From: Denticeps clupeoides
Taxonomy: Eukaryota; Chordata; Actinopteri; Clupeiformes; Denticipitidae
Length of the DNA: 64,000 nucleotides
Reading direction: 5' to 3'
Assembly: GCF_900700375.1 (NCBI RefSeq)
Contig: NC_041722.1
Location: forward strand, 5,874,967 to 5,938,966
This document shows positions 21,035 through 32,111 of the stretch, piece after piece (the stretch's first letter is position 1; the number at the start of each line of letters is the position of its first letter). The position numbers and the translations under genes were made by a program. The notes beneath the pieces are model-generated. The model was not told where the DNA came from. It searched no databases and was given only the letters and a program-made list of their open reading frames with translations.

Positions 21035-22141
21035 TTACCAATTTCGGTTTTTAAATATGGATGGATTGACATTTTCCCTCACCACCACTCTAACCCTTTG
21101 GCTTCTTTGAAAGCTCTCCCTAAAAGCAAGTCGGATGTGCTCTTCTGGAATATTTTGGTTCTGGGGAATCAAGACCTGAGCTATAGTGGTGCTTTGACCA
21201 CTGTTCCGCCGACAATTCAGCTGAATTTGAAAGTTATGGAAGCCACCGGCCATTCCTTGCATGTCAATGCGAAGGTACCTTGTCTGGATTAAATTGGACC
21301 TTGCCTGGGTTACCAAGTGCCAACTATGCCAACGGTTCACACAATCGTCTACGTCGTTACTCCAACGACGACCATTTAGAATGCAGTTGTTATTATCTTG
21401 CTCTGCGTATAAAACTATCTGCCGGTTTTCTCCATCAGGGAATTCATGGATAGGAATCTGTGACCCTGAGTTGCCACTCTGCCTTTTTCTGCGGGTAGAT
21501 GAAACGTAGAGACACTCTGCTGGTTCCACACTTCCACAGAAGTTCCACGATGCCCCCTTTGTCTGGCACCATGTGTACTTTTCACCATTTTCAGAACAGT
21601 CATTTAGGCATTGTTCATCCTTGTAAGTAACACCTTGCTGTGGAGAGCAGTAGTCCCAACCTTGCTCAGTTGTGCACCAGTAGTAGTCTACTTCCCTGTC
21701 ATAGCGACAATCATCCAGACATTCTTCATGGTATGTGCTGCTGTAGTAAATCATTTCTTTTGGCCTCGTATAGCCACAGTAGCCCCAGCTCCCAGCAGTA
21801 TTGTAGCACCAGTAATACGCATAGCCATCAAGCTTACAGTCGCTCGTGCAACGGAAGTCTTGGTGATCATAGCCATTATAAGCGGAGCAGTATTGCCAGT
21901 CACCTCTGGTTTTGCACCAGTAGTAATTGGAAGAGCCCTCATGGCAGCTGCTGGTGCACTGCTGGTGTTGAAGTCCACTGCTGTAATAGTTCGTCCTCAC
22001 AATCTTTGTCACATCCTCACAGTATTCCAATCCTGAATCGCTCCCTTGAAGATCAGCGCCAGCCACGAAGATGGGCCAGGGTGAGATGTAGACGGTGATG
22101 AAACAGATGAGACGAAATACGGAGACAACTATTTGAGGCAT
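21035..22141 (-). CDS. Secreted protein with four W/C-rich (FN2-like) modules
   Basis: A single-exon gene of 368 residues with ATG at 22141. Residues 1-29 form a signal peptide. Four modules of about 40 residues follow, each C-x3-C-x(9-10)-W-C-x(5-6)-W-x-[YF]-C. Their cysteines are at 62/66/76/85, 98/102/112/122, 141/145/156/165 and 178/182/192/202. The YYWC...W.YC core recalls fibronectin type II modules but is shorter, so the likeness may be superficial. A furin-type RRKR lies at 217-220. After it comes a C-terminal domain of about 148 residues with few cysteines, including RYLRIDMQGMAGGFHNFQIQ. The expected product is a secreted protein cleaved into a module part and a C-terminal part. Function is unknown to me; such modules usually bind carbohydrate or matrix. 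A TATA box lies about 65 bases upstream. Copy A at 1837-2880 is the decayed partner. Confidence 0.85.
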   Translation of the reverse strand: MPQIVVSVFRLICFITVYISPWPIFVAGADLQGSDSGLEYCEDVTKIVRTNYYSSGLQHQQCTSSCHEGSSNYYWCKTRGDWQYCSAYNGYDHQDFRCTSDCKLDGYAYYWCYNTAGSWGYCGYTRPKEMIYYSSTYHEECLDDCRYDREVDYYWCTTEQGWDYCSPQQGVTYKDEQCLNDCSENGEKYTWCQTKGASWNFCGSVEPAECLYVSSTRRKRQSGNSGSQIPIHEFPDGENRQIVLYAEQDNNNCILNGRRWSNDVDDCVNRWHSWHLVTQARSNLIQTRYLRIDMQGMAGGFHNFQIQLNCRRNSGQSTTIAQVLIPQNQNIPEEHIRLAFRESFQRSQRVRVVVRENVNPSIFKNRNW

Positions 22142-22205
22142 TATTTCAGTTTTGGTGGAAAATTGAATGAGGTGGAATGAGAGTTCTGCTGCAGTTCTCT
22201 TCCTC

Positions 22206-22216
22206 TTTATTTATAG
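22206..22216 (-). promoter_or_regulatory. TATA box of the modular secreted-protein gene
   Basis: CTATAAATAAA on the minus strand, about 65 bases before the ATG, puts transcription start near 22180. The same motif is kept in copy A at 2944-2954. Confidence 0.7.
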
Positions 22217-22405
22217 CTTGACAATGAACAACACCCTTTTCTCTCAAGTGCCAACCCCCTTCTCTTTTATAAAGTAAAAATACAGAAGAAAAAATAAATT
22301 AATGTTCAGCAAAACTTTAAACTGATTATCATTCCCATTGCTAGCTTTAGTCTGCTGATATTTCTTTCTCTCTTAATAATAAAGTCAAATTCAAATCTTC
22401 CTGGC

Positions 22406-23010
22406 TGTAACATTCGTGCCACCTCTGCCACGCCCCCAGCGGTCGACCTGTCCCATGTATTAGTGTGTGTTCTTCCGGGGCTCACCAGCACCCTGATTAT
22501 TCCCACCTGTTCTTCATCACAGGTAAGTGGTGGTAATCACGGGTGCTTAGCGGGATAATGACTTCTGATCGGTGATTGGTTAGTTTAGCGGTAATGGGTC
22601 TGTCCACTCCTCTTTATAACCAGCCGGTCCCTCTAGTCCTGCGTTTAGTCTCCCTCACACAACCAGAGTTCCTTGCCGCACTGCATGCTGTCCTTAAATG
22701 GCAGTGATTGTGAACCCCACGGTAGGACAGGAACTCAACCCTCCCCTCTAGTCTCACTACAGCTCTGCCACGCCGCAGCTCCTGGAGACACTGGTTCGAG
22801 GCCTGTGAAGAACTAGGGCACTCTTCGGCTCTCACGCTGAGGGCCTCGCTGAGGATCCTTCAACAAGACCTCTTGAGGAGAGACGTGGCACTACTAGAAA
22901 GGACATTGTTTCATTTTTTTCCCTGAGTTGAAAATAAATACGCCATTCTCATTTTTTTTTTTTTAACCTGCGTCCTCCATTCATCACCTGAGCTAGAGGG
23001 GATCGTGACA
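22406..23010. mobile_element. Solo LTR (retrovirus-like or Gypsy-like)
   Basis: A 605-base unit starts TGTAACATTCG and ends GATCGTGACA. It is flanked on both sides by the 5-base duplication CTGGC (22401-22405 and 23011-23015). It has an AATAAA-like signal near 22934 and no internal region. It is absent from copy A, so it inserted after the duplication or A never had the site. It is a fossil left by LTR-LTR recombination. The family is not determined. Confidence 0.8.
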
Positions 23011-23668
23011 CTGGCCCTGGTCCAGCACTGTTTGCTGGAGATCAGTTGAAGGTCAGGGGGCTTGGTACGTTCAGCTGATCGATGAGTTCAGCTGATCGAA
23101 CCACCCTCTGTAGGGCTCGCATGTCCTGCATGGTGCTGTTCCCGAACCAGGTTGCTGAATGCAGATTTTAGCGTAAATATGGCACATTCAATTGGACATT
23201 TCTCTAAAATGGTACATTAAAAAGCTTGATATTCAGCATGTGAGAAGTCAGAACTCCAAATATGAGCGTAGATATGGGACAGTTAATTGAACATTTCTTT
23301 AAAATGGGCATGGCAATGCGCGCCTTGAAATTTTGTGTCTGCTGATTTGGCTGCAGTGATGGGGAGACAGACAAAAATGTGGCGATATCTAGTGGCCAAA
23401 ATGTACCAGGTCGTGATATGTAAAGCTCCCTAATAACCCAATAAAGCCAATTAAGTGTTATTTTATGGATCATATCCTTTACACATATGCTGCCGCGATG
23501 TGTGTAATTCCTTTTCTTGCCTATTTTTTTTTTTTTTACTACTTCCAGTCTGCCACCTTGCAACACAGCAAAACACAAAAAGCTGAGAAGGTGTTCATAG
23601 ACACTTTTTAAAACATGTACAAGTGATTATGTGCTCACTGAACAATTTCATTACTACTTTCTGTCTAG
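23011..23668. other. Spacer, nothing recognised
   Basis: AT-rich DNA with T-runs and near-repeats of a short phrase ('gacatttct' with 'taaaatgg') around 23190 and 23290. No gene is seen. Confidence 0.35.
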
Positions 23669-25891
23669 TGTTGAGACTGAGAGGAGCTGCAACAAAATCC
23701 AGGCACATCAGAGGAGGACACCTTTTCTAGTAAGTATTCTTCTACAATTAAAAACTTTTTTACTTCTACTTTAATTAGTAAAATCTTCATCCACACAACA
23801 GAAACTGAATGGTAAAAAAGTAAATGTCTTATCTTTTCTTTTTCTTCTTTTAGATAGGAGCAGTGGAGATGAAAACACCAGAGGACGACTTCCAGAGCGA
23901 GGAGCTAACTGGGACTGGTGAAATGGCCCTTACATTAAAGGTCATTTTATTGTTCACTTTTAACACACATACTGAGTTTTTATTCACATACTGAGTGCCA
24001 GTTTCAACTGTAGGGTGAGTAGATTTGAGATTTTGACAAAGAGGACAGGCTAAGGATTGGCTAAGGAGTCTAGTAAAATTTCCATTCGCATGAACACCAG
24101 AACAATTAAATAAATGGGTTAAAATGACAGTGTTACTGAGAAACGAGTGAAGTGCTGATTTTTTTTTCTCTCTTTATCCTCTCTTTTTTTTCATGCAAAA
24201 AACCTGCAACAAGCCAGATTTTGGCCAGGAAGATGACCTGGCCTGAACAGTAATGGCTCTCAGTGTCCATCAGATGCTCACCAAGTAGAGTCACTGGTTT
24301 CATTACATTAGCTGAACTGAAACCTCCCTCCTGGCAATGATGGACGACCTTCGTGCTGCAAGAGCTGCCCGCAGATCATCTGTCCTTGTCCTACTTGATC
24401 TATCTGCTGTCTTCAATACAGTTTACCACGAAATTCTTCTCACCACACTCTCTGATTTAGGAGTTACAGGAACCGTACTAGATTGGTTCACCTCTTATCT
24501 TCACGACAGGTCCTTCAAGGTATCATGGGGAGGTGAGACATCTGTCCTCTCTAGGGTAACCACAGGGGTTCCACAAGGCTCTGTCCTTGGCCCCCTTCTA
24601 TTCTCAATATACACTCGCTCACTTGGTCACATCATCCAATCACATGGCTTCTCCTATCACTCTTATGCTGATGACACCCAGCTCTATCTGTCATTCCCAC
24701 CAGAAGATGCTACTATAGCAACAAAAATTTCGGCCTGCCTCTCAGACATATCGGCATGGATGTCTGAGCGACACCTCCAACTCAACCTATCCAAAACCAA
24801 GATTCTGATCTTTCCGGGCAACAATTCCCCTCAGCAAAACCTTTCAATTCAAATTGGATCGCTACTGTTAACACCCACGGCATCTGCAAAAAGCCTTGGA
24901 GTTTGGATAGATAACAAACTGAGTTTGAACCATCATGTTGCTGCGATCTCCAGATCCTGCAGGTTCACTCTCTACAACATTCGCAAGATTCAGCCTTTTC
25001 TCTCACAACAGGCTATGCAGCTCCTCGTCCAGGCAATGGTCATCTCCAAACTCGACTACTGTAACTCTCTCCTGGCTGGAGCCTCTGCAGTCACCATAAA
25101 ACCACTCCAGATGGTCCAAAATATGGCAGCCCGTCTCATTTTCAATCAGCCAAAATACACCCATGTTACACCTCTTCTTACCTCCCTCCACTGGCTCCCG
25201 GTAGCTGCTCGCATTGAGTTCAAATCCTTGATGCTTGCCTACAGGGCTGTAAATGGAACTGCGCCCTCCTACATCAACACAATACTACCTAGCTACACCC
25301 CTGCACGCTCTCTCAGATCTGCAAACGAAAGGAGACTAAAAATTCCTTCTTCACGGGGTCTCCGATTCCAATCATCTCTGTTCTCCGTTGTTGTCCCTGG
25401 CTGGTGGAACAACCTGCCCTCCTCCACACGACTAGCCGAGACTATCAGCACTTTTAAGAAGAAGGTGAAAACCCTCTTGTTCAAAAAATATTACAGACAA
25501 ATCTAACACTTACACACGCACATGCGTACACATTGCACAAACAATACAAAAATGTATAAATACATTATAATTTTTCTTCGTCTAGCACCTAACAATCTCT
25601 GAGCATGCTCTTCACTGACAAGTCTGAGCCTTATCAGGGCTCTTAGTTTGTAAACTCAATATTCTATAGAAATCGAACGAGAATTGCTGGTGTCTTCCTC
25701 TTGTAAGTCGCTTTGGATAAAAGCGTCTGCTAAATAAAGTAAAGTAAAGTAAAGTTCATTTCTTTCTCTTTTAGGAGTGCAGAAGATGTAATAGCTGGAA
25801 GTCCCTGATGGAAGACGCTCAACATCCCAGTTTGCAGAAGGAGAGCTTGGAAGAAAAGAGAGAAGAAGCTGACGAATGTCGGGAAAACAAG
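23669..25891 (+). CDS. Unidentified spliced gene, three internal exons
   Basis: Three exons are phase-compatible and free of stops: 23669-23729 (acceptor ctgtctag, donor gtaagt), 23854-23940 (acceptor cttcttttag, 29 codons) and 25775-25891 (acceptor tctcttttag, donor gtgaga, 39 codons). Joined, they give [19 protein letters not shown], then [19 protein letters not shown], then [20 protein letters not shown] with an acidic/basic helical end. The joint reading frame across two introns is the main evidence. I see no start codon, stop or known domain. The last exon looks coiled-coil-like with a CRRC pair. The L2 LINE at 24240-25755 sits inside the second intron in sense orientation. First and last exons are not found, so it may be a partial or dead gene. 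Confidence 0.4.
24240..25755 (+). mobile_element. L2-clade LINE, 5'-truncated, reverse transcriptase frame open
   Basis: The frame 24337-25506 (389 codons) runs without stops. It shows [31 protein letters not shown], the catalytic [33 protein letters not shown] and the C-terminal [20 protein letters not shown]. These are the palm, fingers and thumb of an L2-type reverse transcriptase. The endonuclease and ORF1 are missing because of 5' truncation. The catalytic Asp pair is intact (the first palm motif reads DLSAVFNTV where DLSAAFDTV is usual, so one conserved Asp is changed to Asn). The 3' UTR ends 'aaaagcgtctgctaaat' with (AAAGT)n. It is a young-looking insertion in an intron of the unidentified gene. 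Confidence 0.88.
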
Positions 25892-26692
25892 GTGAGACAG
25901 TACAGGGAGCACCTGTACATGGTAATGAAAACCCCAGTGCGGGGAAAGCGCAAGGAGGCCGGTGGATAGCCACGATGTTAATCTGCTGAAGCTGCAACAT
26001 CCACGGATGTCGACACTCACATACAAAAAGACAAAACAAGAGACGAGAAGGCAGGGAGGCAGGACAGGAAAACCGGCAAGGACAAGGAACGATGTTACTT
26101 GGAAAAGTGGTGGTGAGTAGAGCTGAGTCAAGCAGTCCAAACAAAGGGTTTCAATGACTGAGCAACCTGGGAGTGGCCATCTTGTCCTATTTGAAGATCA
26201 CCTCATTCCCGGTCCAATTTCTAGTTTTGCAAGTTGGTTATAGGACTGCAATGCTATGCTGCCAGTGCAGCGTTTACTGTCATGTCCAGATTTTTACATT
26301 TCACAGATCAACTGTTTTGTCCAGTTATTGGATTACTTTTACTTTACTTTATTTAGCAGACACTTTTATCCAAAGCCAGACGACGCTGTGACGACGCCTT
26401 TTTTTTTAATTTTGAGCCCAAATAAAATATCCACTTTACTGTAAAAATATTGAACTGACCTCACTTGAGATTTAAACCAAAATCCCATATAATAAGAGAA
26501 TTTTCCAGATTTCTAGCTCATTATATTGAAGTCCACACCCCATCTAGGTAAAGAGACATCAGTTGAACAAATTGCTTCTGTAGTTATTTAGGCTGATGAT
26601 TCTTACCTGAGTGACACTGAAAGCTGAAATGTCACTGAAAATGTCAGAACTGTTGATCATGCATCAGATATGACAGCAGGGCTGCTTGTGGT
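25892..26692. other. Spacer with an L2 tail fragment
   Basis: The only recognised piece is the reverse L2 tail at 26327-26383. The rest is unassigned. Confidence 0.35.
26327..26383 (-). mobile_element. L2 LINE 3' tail fragment
   Basis: 'ttttactttactttatttag' followed by 'cagacacttttatccaaagc' is the reverse complement of the L2 end at 25700-25755. Confidence 0.7.
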
Positions 26693-26935
26693 GGGCAGTG
26701 GTGGCCTAGCGGTTAAGGAAGTGGCCCTGTAATCAGAAGGTTTCCGGTTCAAATCCCGATCCGCCAAGGTACCACTGAGGTTCCACTGAGCAAAGCACCG
26801 TCCCCACACACTGCTCTCCGGGCACCTGTCATGGCTGCCCACTGCTCACTCAGGGTGATGGGTTAAATGCAGAGGACAAATTTCACCGTGTGCTGTGTAT
26901 CACAAGTGACAATCACTTTCACTTCACTTTCACTT
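26693..26935 (+). mobile_element. SINE family 1, near full length
   Basis: GGGCAGTGGTGGCCTAGCGG, B-box GGTTCAAATCC, complete body, and 3' end 'cacaagtgacaatcacttt'. Confidence 0.92.
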
Positions 26936-27965
26936 GTTACTAGAGCAAGACTAGAGCTTTACTCAAAACATTCTACATAAGTGAACTTCAGAAGATTCCT
27001 GAAGGCCCTTCGGCAGGGAAACTGTAGTCCAGTCCCACAAGATATCCATTCTGCACATGTAGGCACTTCTCACTCCTGAAACTTTTTTTGTGAAACCAAC
27101 TAAAATGTTTGATCCTCATGAGCTTAGTTTGAGGGAATTAGACTCACTCGAGTGTTCGCAGGTTTTGGGGCTGTCATTTTAATCAGCTGATACTAAAGTG
27201 GTTCAGAATTTTGCAACCCATTCCCATGTCTATGTTTTGATGTAAAAGTGAAACCACAATAAATTATTTCAAAACTCTTGCCACTTAAATGTGAGAAATT
27301 CATTATAGGCTGGATGCATAAGTGCGCACCCTTAAATGGGTTGCAACTGCTTCGGGAATGCAATGCTTAAATTCCTGTAGTAACACTACTCCCGCAGCTG
27401 ATCCCATGTGGTTACCTTACTAGACGTACACCATCAGTCAAATAAAGTTTCTTTTTCTCTGGTGAATTCCACAAATGTAAGCTGATCGTTTTTACCAGGG
27501 CATAATCAGAACTTTGCTGCACAGTGAGAGAAGAATAAATCTCCTGAGCTTTTATAAACCAGCACGCACTGCAGCAGCAAGGTCCAGACCTTGTTTGTTT
27601 CTCCTGTAGTGACATTTCCTTAAGGCGCATCTCGGTCTCTACACTGCCAGCAGAATGTAATGATTCCTCCACCGGAGGTGGGCTACTAGGCTTAGAACTG
27701 GAACCAATGACACCCTGCTCTACCAAGCCGATTTTTTACAGCTTTCAACACCGTATCTTTTAACCGTTTAATGAAACCAACTATGCGTTACGATAATACA
27801 AAAAAACCCCGAAATAAACTGCATGCTGGGTAATGAGGTCATTTAGCGAGGTCATTTTAATAAATCAAAACAATACAATTCCAGCCTTGAAACAATACTA
27901 CAGTCAGGCCACAAAAAAGCACCGGGTAGACTACTGGGAACAGGGCATCTGTCTGGCGTATTTCC
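26936..27965. other. Spacer with one unassigned minus-strand open frame
   Basis: A 104-codon minus-strand frame at 27412-27726 (for example YALVKTISLHLWNSPEKKKL) lacks an ATG but has protein-like composition and ends beside a gtaacc donor-like site. I cannot place it in a family. No other gene is seen. Confidence 0.3.
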
Positions 27966-30520
27966 CCCTTCTTAAAAATGGGATGTATCACAGATAAGAG
28001 AACAGAAAACTACTGACTGAAAGATTCTGGCAGTTTGTCCATATTTAGAAAAAGTTATGCTGACCGGAACAAGGCAAATGTTTCAGGCTTTTAAAACTCT
28101 AAAAGTACACATTCTGCTATTATTCCATATGATTGAGTGACATTGTAGCAATGCTTGAAATTATTGTTTACATCTACACATTCTTTGTAACCCGGTGATG
28201 CCATGGTTTGTGTTAAGAGAGTTATGATGATATACAGGGAGTGCAGAATTATTAGTCAAATGAGTATTTTGTCCACATCATCCTCTTCATGCATGTTGTC
28301 TTACTCCAAGCTGTATAGGCTCGAAAGCCTACTACCAATTAAGCATATTAGGTGATGTGCATCTCTGTAATGAGAAGGGGTGTGGTCTAATGACATCCAC
28401 ACCCTATATCAGGTGTGCATAATTATTAGGCAACTTCCTTTCCTTTGGCAAAATGGGTCAAAAGAAGGACTTGACAGGCTCAGAAAAGTCAAAAATAGTG
28501 AGATATCTTGCAGAGGGATGCAGCACTCTTCAAATTGCAAAGCTTCTGAAGTGTGATCATCGAACAATCAAGCATTTAATTCAAAATAGTCAACAGGGTC
28601 GCAAGAAGCGTGTGGAAAAACCAAGGCGCAAAATAACTGCCCATGAACTGAGAAAAGTCAAGCGTGCAGCTGCCAAGATGCCACTTGCCACCAGTTTGGC
28701 CATATTTCAGAGCTGCAACATCACTGGAGTGCCCAAAAGCACAAGGTGTGCAATACTCAGAGACATGGCCAAGGTAAGAAAGGCTGAAAGACGACCACCA
28801 CTGAACAAGACACACAAGCTGAAACGTCAAGACTGGGCCAAGAAATATCTCAAGACTGATTTTTCTAAGGTTTAATGGACTGATGAAATGAGAGTGAGTC
28901 TTGATGGGCCAGATGGATGGGCCCGTGGCTGGATTGGTAAAGGGCAGAGAGCTCCAGTCCGACTCAGACGCCAGCAAGGTGGAGGTGGAGTACTGGTTTG
29001 GGCTGGTATCATCAAAGATGAGCTTGTGGGGCCTTTTCGGGTTGAGGATGGAGTCAAGCTCAACTCCCAGTCTTACTGCCAGTTTCTTCAAGCAGTGGTA
29101 CAGGAAGTCTGCATCCTTCAAGAAAAACATGATTTTCATGCAGGACAATGCTCCATCACACGCGTCCAAGTACTCCACAGCGTGGCTGGCAAGAAAGGGT
29201 ATAAAAGAAGAAAAACTAATGACATGGCCTCCTTGTTCACCTGATCTGAACCCCATTGAGAACCTGTGGTCCATCATCAAATGTGAGATTTACAAGGAAG
29301 GAAAACAGTACACCTCTCTGAACAGTGTCTGGGAGGCTGTGGTTGCTGCTGCATGCAATGTTGATGGTGAACAGATCAAAACACTGACAGAATCCATGGA
29401 TGGCAGGCTTTTGAGTGTCCTTGCAAAGAAAGGTGGCTATATTGGTCGCTGATTTGTTTTGTTTTTGAATGTCAGAAATGTATATTTGTGAATGTGGAGA
29501 TGTTATATTGGTTTCACTGGTAAAAATAAATTATTGAAATGGGTATATATTTGTTTTTTGTTAAGTTGCCTAATAATTATGCACAGTAATAGTCACTTGC
29601 ACACACATATATCCCCCTAAAATAGCTCAAAATAAAAACAAACTAAAAACTACTTCCAAAAACATTCAGCTTTGATATGACTGTTTTGGGTTCATTGAGA
29701 ACATGGTTGTTGTTCAATAATAAAATTATTCCTCAAAAATACAACTTGCCTAATAATTCTGCACTCCCTGTATGCCGTAAACTTTTGTTTCTGACTTCTG
29801 TCTGTTGTCCATGCTGTTCACATTGCATCTGTAAAATGTGAAATATTGCATAGTTCATAAATAATTTGTCATTTAATGTATTGCTAAATCAACACACTTT
29901 CCAGACTACCTGATTTATAACTAAAGCATTGGCCATGTCTTACGGTCTGTTTCCTTTATTCATTAAATTAGTGGGTTTCTTTGTCAAAATTTGAACATTG
30001 AAAATCGGGTGTGTTAACTGAGGCTGGAAATTGTGGCCACCAAAAATATATGAGGCAAAACTCAAGCTTAAAAATGGGATGTATCACAGATAAGAGAACA
30101 GAAAAATGCTGACTGAATTGCTAGAGCAACACCCTCTCCAGACTACCTGATTTATAAATTAAGCACTGGCCATGTCTTTTTTTTCCCTATTTTATCCATA
30201 CTTTAAATTAGTATCCAATTTTTGTCAACATGTGAACACTGAAAACGGTTTGTATCATAAATTAGAGAACAGAAAACTGCTGACAGTTTGTCAAAGTTTA
30301 GAACACAGATTTAAAATATGATGACAAGAGCTTTGAATTGATGAAGCATCTCTGTTAATAATCATCTCCTGCTTATATGAAAACTATAAAAATTGCAACG
30401 CCATACTCACTTGTTCCTACCAAAAATAAAGGTGGTAGAGATCACTACAGCATAGCTGTTTACTATCAGAATTTCAGTGTGTTGCATGACATTTGCTTTC
30501 TCTGGTGCCACCACAGCCCT
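27966..30520. repeat. Segmental duplication, relic copy C
   Basis: The flanks of the Tc1 element at 28235-29770 match copies A and B. Bases 27966-28232 correspond to scattered parts of 500-1570. Bases 29780-30520 correspond to 18520-19350 (for example 'attagagaacagaaaactgc'). A phrase of about 110 bases occurs twice inside C (29880-29960 and 30118-30200). The secreted-protein gene itself is gone. This is an old, deleted member of the duplication. Confidence 0.7.
28235..29770 (+). mobile_element. Tc1/mariner DNA transposon, nearly complete
   Basis: Terminal inverted repeats beginning CAGGGAGTGCAGAATTATTA lie between two TA dinucleotides. A second inverted motif (TGCATAATTATTAGGCAACTT near 28415, mirrored near 29565) gives an IR/DR-type end. 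The transposase frame starts at ATG 28453 with a paired-like DNA-binding region (TGSEKSKIVRYLAEGCSTLQ). The catalytic motifs WTDE, MQDNAPSH and SPDLNPIENLW are all present, ending GGYIGR-stop at 29452. Two defects are visible: a TAA at 28873-28875 just before WTDE, and a small deletion with frame change around 29085-29095. It inserted into copy C. Confidence 0.9.
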
Positions 30521-30671
30521 CTAGTGACAATAGCACAATATAATGACTTATATCTATTAAATATTATTGCATCATATAACATTATCTGTGGCAACAACGT
30601 GGCTACAATTAATTGTAAATAAACAAAACAAATACTACAGTGGTTCATTGTATATATTTATTCAGCTTCTA

Positions 30672-32111
30672 CAGTGGTGTGAAAAACTATTTGCCCCCTT
30701 CCTGATTTCTTATTCTTTTGCATGTTTGTCACACTTAAATGTTTCTGCTCATTAAACTGTTAACTATTAGTCAAAGATAACATAATTGAACACAAAATGC
30801 AGTTTTTCAATTAAGGTTTACATGGCCCTGTGTGAAAAAGTGATTGCCCCCCTTGTGAAAAAATAACTTAACTGTGGTTTATCACACCTGAGTTCAATTT
30901 CTGTAGTCACCCCCAGGCCTGATTACTGCCACACCTGTTTCAATCAAGAAATCACTTAAATAGGAGCTACCTGGAGTGAAGTGATTGTCACATGTGATAC
31001 ACAGCAGCACAGCACAGCACAGCACAGCACAGCACACATAGTGAAATTTGTCCTCTGTGGTGGTGAACCTTCCCAGGAGTGGCCGGCCGACCAAAATTAC
31101 CCCAAGAGCGCAGCGACAAATCATCCGAGAGGCCACAAAAGTCCCCAGGACAACATCTAAAGAACTGCAGGCCTCACTTGCCTCAATTAAGGTCAGTGTT
31201 CACGACCTGGGCAAAAATGGCCTGCATGGCAGATTTCCAAGGCGCAAACCACTTTTAAGCAAAAAGAACATTAAGTCTCGTCTCAATTTTGCTAAAAAAC
31301 ATTTCAATGATTGGCAAGACTTTCGGGAAAATACCTTGTGGACCGACGAGACAGAAGTTTAACTTTTTGGAAGGTGCGTGTCCCGTTACATCTGGCGTAA
31401 AAGTAACACAGCATTTCAGAAAAAGATCATACCAACAGTAAAATATGGTGGTGGTAGTGTGATGGTCTGGGGTCGTTTTGCTGCTTCAGGACCTGGAAGG
31501 CTTGCTGTGATAGATGGAACCATGAATTCTACTGTCTACCAAAAAATCCTGAAGGAGAATGTCCGGCCATCTGTTCGTCAACTCAAGCTGAAGCGATCTT
31601 GGCTTCTGCCGCAGGACAATGACCCAAAACACACCAGCAAATCCACCTCTGAATGGCTGAAGGAAAAACAAAAATGAAGACTTGAGTGGCCTAGTCAAAG
31701 TCCTGACCTGAATCCTATTGAAATGTTGTGGCAGGACCTTAAAAAGGCGGTTCATGCTAGAAAACCCTCAAATAAAGCTGAATTACAACAATTCTTCAAA
31801 GATGAGTGGGCCAAAATTCTTCCAGAGCGCTGTAAAAGACTCGTTGCAAGTTATCGCAAACGCTTGATTGCAGTTATTGCTGCTAAGGATGGCCCAACCA
31901 GTTATTAGGTTCAGGGGGCAATTACTTTTTCACACAGGGCCATGTAGGTTTTTTTTTCTCCCTAAATAATAAAAAACATCATTTTAAAAACTGCATTTTG
32001 TGTTTACTTGTTATCTTTGACTAGTTAAATGTGTTTGATCAGAAACATGTGTGACAAACATGCAAAAGAATAAGACATCAGGAAGGGGGCAAATAGTTTT
32101 TCACACCACTG
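30672..32111 (+). mobile_element. Tc1-type DNA transposon, N-terminal part lost
   Basis: The ends CAGTGGTGTGAAAAACTATT and its mirror lie between TA dinucleotides. From 31048 one frame runs SGRPTKITPRAQRQIIREAT, then TLWTDETEV, YGGGSVMVWGRFAASGPGRL, DNDPKHTSKS, SPDLNPIEMLW, and ends AAKDGPTSY at 31908. It is interrupted by an in-frame TAA at 31360-31362 and a TGA at 31675-31677. The first helix-turn-helix part (about 60 residues) is missing, replaced by a SINE fragment at 30975-31057. Confidence 0.9.
30975..31057 (-). mobile_element. SINE family 1 fragment inside Tc1
   Basis: 'agtgaagtgattgtcacatg' with 'gtgaaatttgtcctctg' is the reverse 3' end of the SINE. It contains an expanded (CACAG)n run. 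It sits exactly where the transposase N-terminus is missing. Confidence 0.8.

Larger units (their letters stand above)
18536..22400. repeat. Segmental duplication, copy B
   Basis: Bases 19276-22400 match copy A (1-3138). Bases 18536-19260 match copy C (about 29840-30420), for example 'gtcaacatgtgaacactgaa' and 'attagagaacagaaaactgc'. Copy B therefore spans the widest part of the unit and holds the only intact gene. Confidence 0.85.
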
